64,000 bases of DNA, from NCBI GenBank assembly GCA_017304475.1, contig JAFKKV010000013.1, positions 124,001 to 188,000 of the forward strand. The letters are read 5' to 3'. The notes beneath the pieces were generated by a model, which was given only the letters and a program-made list of their open reading frames with translations, was not told the origin of the DNA and did not search any database. The first letter of the stretch is position 1, and each line of letters opens with the position of its first letter. The DNA is from Hyphomicrobiales bacterium. Lineage in GTDB: Bacteria > Pseudomonadota > Alphaproteobacteria > Rhizobiales > Phreatobacteraceae. The position numbers and the translations under genes were made by a program. This document shows, one piece after another, positions 24,538 through 33,751 of the stretch.

Positions 24538-25208
24538 GTGACAAAGGCTTCGAGGCCGGTGAGATCGCTGAGGGTCGCGACCGGCTCGTGGCCCGGATAT
24601 TCGTCGGGCTGGCCCGTCCTGTTGATCCAGACGGCGGAGAAGCCGAACGCTGCCGCGCCCGCGACATCCCAGCGGTTCGACGAGGCGAACACGACATCGC
24701 GCGGCTGCACCTCGCCGACGGCGGCCTGAGCGGCGGCATAGACAGCCGGGACGGGCTTGTAGGCACGCAGCGGTTCCACGGTCACCACGTGATCGAGGAG
24801 ATAGGCGAGGCCGGCTGCCGCGATCGCCGCATCGACCATCGTGCGGGTGCCGTTGGTGAAAATGGCCGTGGCTTTCCCCGCCGCCTTGAGCCGCGCGAGC
24901 AGCGGCGCGACGTCCGGATAGGCGTCGAGGCTCAGATAGGCGTCGAGCAGCGCCCGCCGGAGACCGGCATCAGCGACACCGTGACGCGCCAGAGCGAAGT
25001 CGAGCCCGCGTTCGGTCAATGTCCAGAAGTCGTCGAAGCCGCCGATCAGCGTTGTGGTCCAGGAATATTCGAGCTGCTTGACCCGCCAGAGCTGGGAAAT
25101 CGGGCCGGCATTTTCGCCAAGCGACGCTCCCGCACGCGCCACCGCCGCGTGAACGTCGAACAGCGTCCCATAGGCGTCGAACATGAAGGTTCCGGCCGGC
25201 ATAGCCAT
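24531..25208 (-). CDS. Haloacid dehalogenase type II
   Basis: A 225-residue HAD-superfamily hydrolase. Motif I is FMFDAYGTLFDVHAAVARAG with nucleophile Asp11; motif II is FTNGTRTMVDAA; the cap contains SYTW-like LEYSWTTTLIGGFDDFWTLT; motif IV is VVFASSNRWDVAGAAAFGF. These are the signatures of L-2-haloacid dehalogenase, which hydrolyses 2-haloalkanoic acids through an ester with Asp. The start at 25208 has GGGGAGAC directly upstream; the longer in-frame extension is not protein-like. Many genomic members have unknown physiological substrates. Confidence 0.88.
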   Translation of the reverse strand: MAMPAGTFMFDAYGTLFDVHAAVARAGASLGENAGPISQLWRVKQLEYSWTTTLIGGFDDFWTLTERGLDFALARHGVADAGLRRALLDAYLSLDAYPDVAPLLARLKAAGKATAIFTNGTRTMVDAAIAAAGLAYLLDHVVTVEPLRAYKPVPAVYAAAQAAVGEVQPRDVVFASSNRWDVAGAAAFGFSAVWINRTGQPDEYPGHEPVATLSDLTGLEAFVTA

Positions 25209-25428
25209 GTCTCCCCGCGATCGGCCATGATGGTGGCCCGCGCACGCAAAAGCGCAATGGCAAAACAGCTTGTCGGCAGCGGAACAACTCTCTCGCGAGG
25301 CGCCCCGCTGGTCAACCAAGGCATGCCCGGAAACCATCGCACCGATGCAGATCACCAATCACCACATTTCATGATGTCAGCCGCGTGCGGCAGGATAAGT
25401 TCACGAGGGAAACGTTCTGGAGAACCCC

Positions 25429-26295
25429 ATGCTCAATTGGTCAAAGACCTGGACCTATCTCGACGGCGACTGGCTGGAGGGCAACCCGCCGCTGACCGGC
25501 CCGCGCAGCCACGCCTTCTGGCAGGCCTCCTCGGTTTTCGACGGCGCACGTGTGTTCGACGGCATGATGCCGGACATGGACCAGCACGCCGCCCGGCTCA
25601 ATCGCTCGGCGGCCGCCTTGGGGCTGAAGGCGACGATGGCGGTGGAGACCATTGTCGGCCTTGCCCGCGACGGCGCCAAGAAATTCGACGGCAAGACCGC
25701 ACTCTATGTCCGGCCGATGTACTGGGCCGAGGGCGACGGTCCGAGCGCCATTCTGACTGATCCCGAGACCACCCGCTTCTGCCTGTGCCTCTATGAGGCG
25801 CCGATGGGCGAGCCGGGCGGCATGTCGATCACGCTGTCGCCGTTCCGGCGCCCGACCATCGAGAACGCGCCGACCGACTCGAAGGCCGGCTGCCTCTACC
25901 CGAACAATGCCCGCGCCCTGCGCGAGGCGCGCGCCCGCGGCTTCGACAACTGCCTGGTGCGCGACATGCTCGGCAATGTCGCCGAGACCGCCTCATCCAA
26001 TATCTTCATGGCCAAGGGCGGCATCGTCTATACGCCGATCACCAATGGCACATTCCTGAACGGCATTACCCGCCAGCGGACCATTGCCCTGCTGCGCCAG
26101 GCCGGCGTCACCGTGGTCGAGAAGAGCCTGACCTATGGCGAATTCTCCGAGGCCGATGAGATCTTCTCGTCCGGCAATTACTCGAAGGTGGTTCCGATCA
26201 CCCGGATCGACGAGCGCGCGCTGCAGCCGGGCCCGATGGCCCGCAAGGCCCGCGAGCTCTATTTCGACTATGCCGCGAGCAGTGCCCGCATCTGA
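25429..26295 (+). CDS. Branched-chain amino acid aminotransferase (fold-type IV)
   Basis: A 288-residue PLP enzyme. Key regions: HAFWQASSVFDGARVFDGMM, ALYVRPMYWAEGDGPSAILT, and TDSKAGCLYPNNARALREAR with the PLP lysine (Lys152). It also contains NCLVRDMLGNVAETASSNIF and TFLNGITRQRTIALLRQAG, class IV aminotransferase blocks. GGAG lies upstream of ATG 25429. It would interconvert Leu, Ile and Val with their 2-oxo acids using glutamate; D-amino acid or aminodeoxychorismate specificity is less likely. It stands alone. Confidence 0.88.
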   Translation: MLNWSKTWTYLDGDWLEGNPPLTGPRSHAFWQASSVFDGARVFDGMMPDMDQHAARLNRSAAALGLKATMAVETIVGLARDGAKKFDGKTALYVRPMYWAEGDGPSAILTDPETTRFCLCLYEAPMGEPGGMSITLSPFRRPTIENAPTDSKAGCLYPNNARALREARARGFDNCLVRDMLGNVAETASSNIFMAKGGIVYTPITNGTFLNGITRQRTIALLRQAGVTVVEKSLTYGEFSEADEIFSSGNYSKVVPITRIDERALQPGPMARKARELYFDYAASSARI

Positions 26296-26315
26296 ACGCG
26301 GAACGCGGCGTGATC

Positions 26316-26341
26316 GTGTCCGGGGCTCAGCCCCCGGACAC
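26316..26341. terminator. Perfect 10-bp hairpin after the aminotransferase gene
   Basis: GTGTCCGGGG-CTCAGC-CCCCGGACAC forms a stable stem 20 bases after the stop codon. There is no T-run. It resembles the palindromic units repeated between genes in many Rhizobiales chromosomes (REP-like), but only one copy is in this window. Confidence 0.5.
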
Positions 26342-26381
26342 CGGGCTCTCGGCCGTCATTGTCACCCATCGGCCATGCCGA

Positions 26382-28055
26382 TCAGCCCCCGACATGGGCG
26401 CGAAAATCCTTCAGTGAAGCGAAACGCGCCGTGCCGGTCGCCAGGTCGGCCTCGATCGACCCATCGCCGAACAGCCGGAACGGAATGCCGGCAATGACGC
26501 CTTCGCGCAGCAGCGGCGCGGTCCTGGCAGGCACCGGGGTGGGTTCGGCCTGAACCATCGGTGCGATTTCCACGGCGGCAGCCGGTTCGGGGCGCGGCGC
26601 GACCACCGGCGGCGCCTCGGCGGCCGGCGTCAGGTGATTGTCCTGGCGCTCCGTGCTCGTCTCGGCGGCCAGCGCATGGCTGTCATGGACGTCATCGGCG
26701 TCATCACCCGTCACCACCTGATCGCCGGCCACCTGATCCTTATCGGAGACGTCTGCTGGCGGCTTCAGGATATCGCCGAGTTCGGGAAAGTCGCGCGCCA
26801 GAGCGGCCATGGCATGGTCGCCCGAGGGCTGCGCCGGACGCTCGGCCGACGGCTCCGGCGGCGACACCGCCGGTGGCGGCACGAAGCGATGGCGCAGATC
26901 GGCCGGGGGCGGCGCGACGTCGCGCCCCAGCGCGGCTTTCAGGGCCATTTCGAGTTCGTCTTCGATGGAGAATTTTTCTGCCTTGGCCGGCGCGGCCTGA
27001 GGAGCCTCCTCGGCCTCCCTGGCCCGCTCGGCCAGCGCCGGCGCGGCGGGCTCGGCAGCCACGGCGGGCGGCGCGACATCCGGTTCACGACTGGCCGGCG
27101 CCGGGTCTGGACCGAGAATGGAAGCCCTGAGGCGCGCCATCAGATCGTCGTCCTCGACATGCCTCGGCGCTGCCGGGGCGGTGACCACGACGGGCGCAAC
27201 GGCCGGGGGCGCGACAACCGACGCCTGCAGATCAGCGACCACTCCGCTGATCGCCGCCTCCAGCGCGTCGCCGGATGCTGGTGCCGGACCTTTCGCGGAC
27301 GGCTCCTTGACCGCTGGCGTCTCCGAAGCTCCAGCCACCGTATCGACGTCAGGGGGCTGCATCGGCGAAGGCTCGGAGGACGCCGGCGGGTCGCCCGCGG
27401 TCAGGTCGGGTTTCGCGGCCAGCCCCGCAGTGGCGGCCGCAACCCCGGCCGCGGCGGCCGCCGGCTTCCAGCCGAAGCGGTCGCGGAACGACGTCGGGCG
27501 CTTGGGAAATTCCACGGCCGGCGTCGTCGGCACGGCCAGCGCGGGGGCAGCCGGGCTAGTGACGACCGGCACCGGCTGGGCGGGCGCGACAGGCGGCGGT
27601 TCGATCGGCGGCGGCGGCATCGGAACCGGCTCGATGCGGGGCGGCTCGGGCAAGATCGGCTCGACCGGTGCGCCGGCTGTCGGCAGAGGCTCGGCGCGAT
27701 AGGGCTCGACCGAAGGGGTGAGCGGAACCGTGCTGTCGAACGTGGCCTCCACCGTCGGCGCAATGCCAGGCTCGGCCGGACGCGGCGCGGGCTCCAGGGC
27801 CGGCGCAACCGAGGGAGCGAAGGCCGGCGACGGCGCCAGGCCGAATTTCAGGGCGTCAAGGCCGCGCGCCAGGGTGTCCAGCCGGGCCGCGATCACCGCG
27901 AGCCCGAACAGCAGGAGACCGCCGACGGCGCTGACCGCGCCGACGATCATCAGCGTGTTGCCCAGGCTCAGCATGCTCGGGTCATTGCCGAGGTAAAGCG
28001 TGACGACGCCCAGGACCGTCAGAACAACGGCAAGCACCTGGAGGAGAAGGATCAT
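26382..28055 (-). CDS. Membrane-anchored Pro/Ala-rich protein (hypothetical)
   Basis: A 557-residue protein with AAGGA before ATG 28055. Two membrane helices at residues 3-21 (LLLQVLAVVLTVLGVVTLYL) and about 35-57 (LMIVGAVSAVGGLLLFGLAV) are followed by a short coiled stretch (AARLDTLARGLDALKFG). About 400 residues of Pro/Ala/Glu-rich disordered linker come next, and a small C-terminal domain (VIAGIPFRLFGDGSIEADLA and FASLKDFRAHVGG). Inside the linker, VEDDDLMARLRASILG and EDELEMALKAAL look like short helical binding motifs. Similar proteins occur in Rhizobiales without a known role. Confidence 0.75.
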   Translation of the reverse strand: MILLLQVLAVVLTVLGVVTLYLGNDPSMLSLGNTLMIVGAVSAVGGLLLFGLAVIAARLDTLARGLDALKFGLAPSPAFAPSVAPALEPAPRPAEPGIAPTVEATFDSTVPLTPSVEPYRAEPLPTAGAPVEPILPEPPRIEPVPMPPPPIEPPPVAPAQPVPVVTSPAAPALAVPTTPAVEFPKRPTSFRDRFGWKPAAAAAGVAAATAGLAAKPDLTAGDPPASSEPSPMQPPDVDTVAGASETPAVKEPSAKGPAPASGDALEAAISGVVADLQASVVAPPAVAPVVVTAPAAPRHVEDDDLMARLRASILGPDPAPASREPDVAPPAVAAEPAAPALAERAREAEEAPQAAPAKAEKFSIEDELEMALKAALGRDVAPPPADLRHRFVPPPAVSPPEPSAERPAQPSGDHAMAALARDFPELGDILKPPADVSDKDQVAGDQVVTGDDADDVHDSHALAAETSTERQDNHLTPAAEAPPVVAPRPEPAAAVEIAPMVQAEPTPVPARTAPLLREGVIAGIPFRLFGDGSIEADLATGTARFASLKDFRAHVGG

Positions 28056-28279
28056 AGGGTCTTCCTTTTCAACCCGCGCGGCCCGGGGCCGCGTCCGGCT
28101 TCTTCAGAGCCGTTTAATACAGCCTATCAAAGGCCTGTCATAAGATTCTCGCAACTTTGCGGCTCGTCGCGGGTTCTCCAATTGCCCCGGCGAAAGGTCG
28201 GGCCTATCTAGGCGGGGTTGCTTCACATCGCCGCCATCGCGGGCTCATCGCCTTCAATGGTCTTTCCAGGAGACAGCTC

Positions 28280-28879
28280 ATGTCCTTCACGCTCGACGAC
28301 CTTCCCTACGCTCACGATGCGCTTCAGCCCTATATGTCGAAGGAAACGCTTGAGTACCATCACGACAAGCATCATCTCGCCTATGTGAACAACGGCAACA
28401 ACCTGATCAAAGGCACCGAGTTCGAAGGCAAGAGCCTGGAAGACATCGTCAAGGGGTCGTTCGGCAAGAATGCCGGCCTGTTCAACAATGCCGGCCAGCA
28501 CTACAACCACATCCACTTCTGGAAATGGATGAAGCCGAATGGCGGCGGCAAGATTCCGGGCGGCCTGGAAAAGGCGATTGTCGACGGCTTCGGTTCGGTC
28601 GACGAGATGAAGGCCAAGTTCATCGAAGCCTGCGTCACCCAGTTCGGCTCCGGCTGGGGCTGGCTCGCCGTGCAGAACGGCAAGGTCGTCACCATGAAGA
28701 CCCCGAACGGCGAGAGCCCGCTGGTCCATGGCGCCAAGCCGATCCTCGGCTGCGATGTCTGGGAACATTCCTACTATATCGACTATCGCAACCGCCGCCC
28801 GGACTATGCCAAGGCGTTCATCGAGCACCTGGTCAACTGGGACTATGTCGACGAGATGTTCCAGGCCGCGAGCAAGTGA
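28280..28879 (+). CDS. sodB: Superoxide dismutase, Fe (Mn)-type
   Basis: A 199-residue enzyme that dismutates superoxide to oxygen and peroxide in the cytoplasm. Metal ligands fall in TLEYHHDKHH (His27), NHIHFWKW, and CDVWEHSYYIDYRN (Asp and His). The glutamine in FNNAGQHYNH sits where iron enzymes carry it, which favours Fe, although cambialistic use is possible. AGGAGACAGCTC precedes ATG 28280; the long in-frame upstream extension is not used. A good terminator follows 50 bases downstream. Confidence 0.95.
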   Translation: MSFTLDDLPYAHDALQPYMSKETLEYHHDKHHLAYVNNGNNLIKGTEFEGKSLEDIVKGSFGKNAGLFNNAGQHYNHIHFWKWMKPNGGGKIPGGLEKAIVDGFGSVDEMKAKFIEACVTQFGSGWGWLAVQNGKVVTMKTPNGESPLVHGAKPILGCDVWEHSYYIDYRNRRPDYAKAFIEHLVNWDYVDEMFQAASK

Positions 28880-28929
28880 TCGGCGACCAAATGATCGCCC
28901 GGCCAGTCGGCCGGCCGACCTGACATTCG

Positions 28930-28960
28930 AGCCCCGGCGGGACACCGCCGGGGCTTTCCT
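28930..28960 (+). terminator. Intrinsic terminator of sodB
   Basis: AGCCCCGGCGG-GACA-CCGCCGGGGCT is a perfect 11-bp stem followed by a T-rich stretch. Confidence 0.88.
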
Positions 28961-28967
28961 TTTGGGG

Positions 28968-29681
28968 TCAGGCGATCTCGCTGACGATCTTGCGGCGCAC
29001 GGCATCGCGAAAGCTGCGACTTTCATCGGCAATCTCGACAAAGGCGCCAGGGCCGCCGATGACCGCCTCGCGATAGTGATCGGCGAGCGGCTGGCCGCCG
29101 CGGGCGGCAATGCCGCCACCGGGCCTGAGAATGGCCAGCGCATTGATGACGATGCCCTTGGCCACCGCCTCGTCGCGCGCGGCCTCGACCGGCCGGCCGC
29201 CGATGTGAGGGCCATCACCCGAAACGTCGATCACGCGCCGCAGGCCCCGATAGCCGTTGGTCTCGATCAGGCCGACCGAAAAGTCGATCGCCGCCGAAAT
29301 GGAATTGTACCCCCTCGCCGCCCGCGGGCTCGCGATCAGCCGGTCACCGAAGGCCCGTGCGCTCGCCGCGTCGCGGATCCGGTGCCAGTCGGCGATGACG
29401 TGCTGGGATTGCGGACCGCCCCATTCGACATAGGCGACGGCGATCGCACCGATGATGCCCGAGCGGATGGCGGCCAGCACCTCGGCCGATGCGAGCGCTT
29501 CGGCATAGCCCTGCCGCTGCAGGCGCAGCTCGTCGTCGTCGATCGATCCGGACCCATCGGCCGCCAGCGCCAGTTCGACATCGACCGGCTCCAGCTGCTG
29601 GCTCCGCGCCTCCGGCGGCGCAACGGCAAGCGCGGCCATGCCGAGCGCCAGCCGGCGCGAAACGACGTGCTTTGGGTTCAC
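28968..29681 (-). CDS. DUF1194-family secreted protein with von Willebrand A fold
   Basis: A 237-residue protein. GTG 29681 is chosen because GGGAG lies seven bases upstream and it gives a twin-arginine-like signal, SRRLALGMAALAVAPPEARS; the longer frame runs back into non-coding-looking sequence. The mature part begins VDVELALAADGSGSIDDDEL, with a DGSGS metal-ion-dependent adhesion site, then GYNSISAAIDFSVGLIETNG and RRVIDVSGDGPHIGG. This is DUF1194, a periplasmic VWA-like family of unknown ligand. Confidence 0.85.
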   Translation of the reverse strand: MNPKHVVSRRLALGMAALAVAPPEARSQQLEPVDVELALAADGSGSIDDDELRLQRQGYAEALASAEVLAAIRSGIIGAIAVAYVEWGGPQSQHVIADWHRIRDAASARAFGDRLIASPRAARGYNSISAAIDFSVGLIETNGYRGLRRVIDVSGDGPHIGGRPVEAARDEAVAKGIVINALAILRPGGGIAARGGQPLADHYREAVIGGPGAFVEIADESRSFRDAVRRKIVSEIA

Positions 29682-29893
29682 GGATCGGCTCCCTCGGCAC
29701 GTATCGGACGATGGCCGGGCCGCCGCCGTCAAGAGCCGCGCCATCGATCGGACAGGGGCGTGGCCGAGGCCCCCGCCATGTCCGTCGCTCACGCCGGCCA
29801 TGAGCGCAGGCCGCATCGCCGTCGCGCGCCGCTCGTATAAGATCCGGGTCACGTCCTGCCTGCGCATCGTCGTCGCGCCGCCCCCGAGGCCTC

Positions 29894-31069
29894 ATGCCGC
29901 TTCTGTTCCTGCTGTCGGCCGCGACTTTCGTCGTCGGTATCGGCGCCTTTGCCGTCATCGGCGTCATCAGCCCGCTGTCGCGCGATCTCGGCCTGACGCC
30001 GGTCGGCGCCAGCTGGATCATGAGCTCCTATGCGCTCGCCTATGCCGTCGGCTCGCCGTTGCTGACATCGGCAACCGGACGGCTCGACCGGCGCAGCGTG
30101 CTGGTCATCGGCATGGCGCTGTTCGGCCTCGGCATCCTCGCAACCGCGCTCGCCACCGATCCGACCTTGCTCTATGCCGGGCGGGTGATCACCGCCCTGG
30201 GCGCCGGGCTCTATTCGCCAACGGCCGCGGGCGTGGCGATCGCCGCCGTCCCGATCGAGCGGCGCGGCCAGGCCCTGTCGATCGTCTATGGCGGATTGAC
30301 GCTCGCCCAGGTCGCCGGCGTGCCGGCGGGCGGCTATCTCGGCTATATGCTCGGCTGGTCGCAGGTGTTCTGGATCGTCGCGCTGCTCGCCGCGGCCATG
30401 ACGCTCGCCCTGGCGCTGAAGGTGCCGCGCGGCATCGATGTCGCGCCGGCGCGGCTCGGCGACCTCGTGACGACGCTGACCACCCCCCGGCTCGCCGGCG
30501 CCGTCCTTTTGACCGCCTCGGTCATGTGCGCCGGCTGGATCCCCTATACTTTCCTCGCCCCGATCATCGAGGAAAAGACCGGCGGCGGCGCAGAACTCGT
30601 CGCCCTGCTGCTGGTTGTCTACGGCGTCGGCTCGGTGGCGGGCAATGCGCTCGGCGGGTTCCTGACCGATCGCATCGGGCCGAACCGTGCTTTGTTCGTG
30701 GCCACCGTCCTGCCATTGCCGATGATGGCGGCCGTCACGCTCATTCCCTGGCAGCAGGCCTGGATCGGCGGTCTGCTGCTGTTCGGCTGGGCAAGCGTCG
30801 GCTGGGCCATCTCGGTGCCGCAGCAGGCGCGCCTCGTGGCGCTCGACCCGGCACGGACCCAGGTGCTGCTGTCGCTCAGCGCCGCCTGCATCTATGTCGG
30901 TGCCTCCGTCGGCTCGCTCGTCGCCGGCTTCGCCAAGAGCCTCGGCGGCATTCCGGCCGTCGGGACCGCCGCCATCATCGCCGGCCTGATCGGCATCGCC
31001 CATCTGACGCTGACTGTCAGTCGCGAGCGGCAGGCGGCCCCGGGCACCTGTCCCGAGGCCGGCCGGTGA
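29894..31069 (+). CDS. MFS transporter, DHA1/AraJ-like drug or sugar efflux
   Basis: A 391-residue inner-membrane protein with about 12 helices. The N-terminal PLLFLLSAATFVVGIGAFAV is the first helix. The DHA1 signature lies in LTSATGRLDRRSVLVIGMAL (loop 2-3) and LAQVAGVPAGGYLGYMLGWS (motif C, the antiporter motif). It probably exports a small molecule by proton antiport; the substrate is unknown. ATG 29894 has only a weak GAGG upstream. It lies head-to-head with the DUF1194 gene. Confidence 0.88.
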   Translation: MPLLFLLSAATFVVGIGAFAVIGVISPLSRDLGLTPVGASWIMSSYALAYAVGSPLLTSATGRLDRRSVLVIGMALFGLGILATALATDPTLLYAGRVITALGAGLYSPTAAGVAIAAVPIERRGQALSIVYGGLTLAQVAGVPAGGYLGYMLGWSQVFWIVALLAAAMTLALALKVPRGIDVAPARLGDLVTTLTTPRLAGAVLLTASVMCAGWIPYTFLAPIIEEKTGGGAELVALLLVVYGVGSVAGNALGGFLTDRIGPNRALFVATVLPLPMMAAVTLIPWQQAWIGGLLLFGWASVGWAISVPQQARLVALDPARTQVLLSLSAACIYVGASVGSLVAGFAKSLGGIPAVGTAAIIAGLIGIAHLTLTVSRERQAAPGTCPEAGR

Positions 31070-31084
31070 CCTTGGCGCCCGGCT

Positions 31085-33223
31085 TCAGGACGGCCGTTCG
31101 GCGGCGCCCACGACCTTGATCGCGAAGGCATAGGCCTTGGCGACTTCCTTCAGCCGGTCGAAGCGCCCGGCGGCACCGCCATGGCCCGATTCCATATTGG
31201 TCACCAGCAAGACCGGATTGCCGTCGGTCTTCGCTGCGCGCAGCCTGGCGACCCATTTCGCCGGTTCCCAATAGGTCACGCGCGGATCCGATACGCCGGC
31301 CAAAGCCAGGATCGGCGGATAGGCCTGAACCGTGACATTGTCATAGGGCGAATAGCCGAGCATGCGGCGGAACGCTTCCGCGTCATGGATCGGGTCGCCC
31401 CATTCGCGCCATTCCGGCGGGGTCAGCGGCAGGCTGTCGTCGAGCATGGTGTTGACCACGTCGACAAAGGGCACTTCCGCCACCACGCCGCCCCAGAGAT
31501 CGGGCCGCAGATTGGCGATGGCACCCATGAGCATGCCGCCGGCCGAGCCGCCATGGGCGACGATCGCGCCCTTGGCGGTGATACGTTCGGCGACGAGATA
31601 TTCGGCGGCGGCGATGAAATCGGTGAAGGTGTTGCGCTTATGCTCCCGCTTGCCGTTGCGGTACCAGCGATAGCCCTTCTCCATGCCGCCCCTGATATGG
31701 GCAATGGCGTAGACGAAACCGCGATCGACCAGCGACAGCCGCGTGGTCGAGAACGAAGCCGGCATGGACGAGCCGTAGGAGCCGTAGCCATAAAGCAGAA
31801 GCGGCGCCGAACCATCGAGCGCCAGGCCTTTGCGGTAGACCAGCGAAACCGGCACCAGCTCGCCATCGGCCGCAGGCGCCAGCAAGCGGCGGGTGACATA
31901 ACCCGCGGCATCATGGCCCGACGGAACCTCCTGGCGCTTGCGCAGCACGCGGGTACGGGCCCGCATGTCGTAGTCCCAGGTTTCCGCCGGCGTCGTCATC
32001 GACGAATAGACGAAGCGCAGGGTATCGGTTTCGAATTCGTAGCCGTGCACGACGCCGAGCGCATAGGCCTCCTCGTCGAAGGCGATGGCATATTCGGCCC
32101 CGCTCGCCAGGTCGCGGACCACGATGCGCGGCAGCGCATTCTCGCGCTCGAGCCGGACCAGCCAATTGGCCAGCACCGAGATCGACAGCACGAGCACGCC
32201 TGGACGGTGCGGGATCAGCTCCTGCCAGGCCTCGCGCGCCGGATTGGCGGCAGGCGCGACCACGACCTTGTAGTCTTCGGCGCCGTCGGCATTGGTCAGG
32301 ATGAACAGTGACGGCTGGCCCCGATAGCTCGGATGGTAGTCCGGATAGGACTTGACCTCGTCCTCGCGCGCCAGCGCGAGGCGTGGCACGGCAGCCGGAT
32401 CGGTCAGGTCGAGCGTACGCACTTCGGTCGAGTCGCTCTGCGCCCCGGTGATGAAAGCAAGTCCCCCCGCGGTCGCCTGATCGAGGCCGACGAAAACGGT
32501 GGTGTCGGTCTCCTCATAGACCAGCCGGTCTTCCGAGGCCTTGGTGCCGACCACGTGGCGAAACACCCGGAGAGGGCGATGGTTGTCGTCGAGCTTGACG
32601 CAATAGAGCGCCGAACCGTCCGCGGCCCAGACCGCATCGCCGCCGGTCTCGGGAACCACGTCGGCGAGGTCCTCGCCGCTCGCCAGGTCGCGGATCCGCA
32701 GCGAAAAGAATTCGGAGCCCTTGTCATCATGGCTCCACGCGAGCCTGGCATGGTCGGGGCTGTGCACGGCACCGCCGAAATCGAAGAAGGCCTTGCCCTC
32801 GGCGAGCGCATCCCCGTCCAGCATGACCTGTTCCGGTCCTTCGGCGCCACGCGGGCGGCGGCAAACGATCGGATGCTGACCGCCGTCGCGGTAGCTCTCG
32901 TAATATTCCCAAGGGCCGTCGGGTGCGGGCACCGAGGAATCGTCCTGCTTGATGCGTCCCTTCATTTCGGCGAACAGGGCCGCGATCAGATCCTCGGCCG
33001 GGGCGAGCACGGCCTCCGCATAGGTGTTCTCAGCCTCAAGATAAGCGCGGATCGGTGCCGGCAGCACGCTCGGGTCGCGGATCGCGGCCTGCCAGTTCTC
33101 GGCTCGCAGCCAATGGTAATCGTCACGCAGGACGGTGCCGTGGACGGTCTTTTCGACCGGATGGCGCGCGGCCACCGGTGCAACTGCGGCCGTGCCGTCG
33201 AGCGGCGCTGGTTTGCTAGTCAT
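31085..33223 (-). CDS. ptrB: Oligopeptidase B (S9A prolyl oligopeptidase family)
   Basis: A 712-residue cytoplasmic serine peptidase cleaving short peptides after basic residues. It has an N-terminal beta-propeller (WEYYESYRDGGQHPIVCRR, YEETDTTVFVGLDQ) and a C-terminal alpha/beta hydrolase domain. The nucleophile is in IVAHGGSAGGMLMGAIANLR, and the catalytic histidine in NMESGHGGAAGRFDR. It also has YGSYGSSMPASFSTTRLSLV and IAHIRGGMEKGYRWYRNGK. I choose ATG 33223 (AAGGA seven bases upstream), since the 57-residue in-frame extension above is not conserved. The length matches the family. Confidence 0.93.
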   Translation of the reverse strand: MTSKPAPLDGTAAVAPVAARHPVEKTVHGTVLRDDYHWLRAENWQAAIRDPSVLPAPIRAYLEAENTYAEAVLAPAEDLIAALFAEMKGRIKQDDSSVPAPDGPWEYYESYRDGGQHPIVCRRPRGAEGPEQVMLDGDALAEGKAFFDFGGAVHSPDHARLAWSHDDKGSEFFSLRIRDLASGEDLADVVPETGGDAVWAADGSALYCVKLDDNHRPLRVFRHVVGTKASEDRLVYEETDTTVFVGLDQATAGGLAFITGAQSDSTEVRTLDLTDPAAVPRLALAREDEVKSYPDYHPSYRGQPSLFILTNADGAEDYKVVVAPAANPAREAWQELIPHRPGVLVLSISVLANWLVRLERENALPRIVVRDLASGAEYAIAFDEEAYALGVVHGYEFETDTLRFVYSSMTTPAETWDYDMRARTRVLRKRQEVPSGHDAAGYVTRRLLAPAADGELVPVSLVYRKGLALDGSAPLLLYGYGSYGSSMPASFSTTRLSLVDRGFVYAIAHIRGGMEKGYRWYRNGKREHKRNTFTDFIAAAEYLVAERITAKGAIVAHGGSAGGMLMGAIANLRPDLWGGVVAEVPFVDVVNTMLDDSLPLTPPEWREWGDPIHDAEAFRRMLGYSPYDNVTVQAYPPILALAGVSDPRVTYWEPAKWVARLRAAKTDGNPVLLVTNMESGHGGAAGRFDRLKEVAKAYAFAIKVVGAAERPS

Positions 33224-33751
33224 AGGGCGGTCCTTGGCGGCTGGATATTCAGATCGGTGGGCGAGAACCGGGCCGTCTTTCGGCGCTCGAGAGTAAGCGG
33301 GACGTATCGTGGCGATGATGACGAAATCATGGACATGGACTGTTGTCGTTACCGAAGCCTTGCATTGCCGCTGCGGCGCACCGATGACCTGCATCAGGTA
33401 AGTTACGGTGACGCCGGGCGCAATGTACGGCTCCGTTGCGTTAGATCGCCGCAGCTTGTCAAAATTTTGGTTGTAGAATGTGCCTTATCGCCCGCATTCA
33501 TTGAGCTGAGCTGACACCAAGATTACCAATTGTGACGGCGACGGTTAATCGCAATTCGATTTTACTTGAATTCTTTCATATCGGCCTTGAAACCTCATTT
33601 AAACGGCAGTATCTGCCTGCCAGTGACGATTTTCCGAATCGGCCTATCGCTAGGTGATGCGCCTCGGAACAACGACGCCACAGCAAAGCGTTTCAAGCGC
33701 TTGAATGTCACGGCGGCATTAATCGCCGCTTTTTAGAGGATTAACAAAGCC
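33224..33751. other. Long AT-richer intergenic region upstream of mucR
   Basis: About 530 bases with no convincing gene, the most AT-rich part of the window. It contains GTCAAAATTTTGG and several TTAA/AATT steps, the kind of DNA MucR/Ros proteins favour. It also holds the palindrome TTCAAGCGCTTGAA (33692-33705) and a terminator-like hairpin at 33713-33734. Autoregulation of mucR from here is likely but inferred. Confidence 0.6.
33713..33734 (+). terminator. Terminator-like hairpin in the mucR leader
   Basis: GCGGC-ATTAATC-GCCGC followed by five T residues ends 17 bases before the mucR start codon. The stem is only five G-C pairs, so efficiency may be partial. It could act as an attenuator or mark the 3' end of a small RNA. 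Confidence 0.45.
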
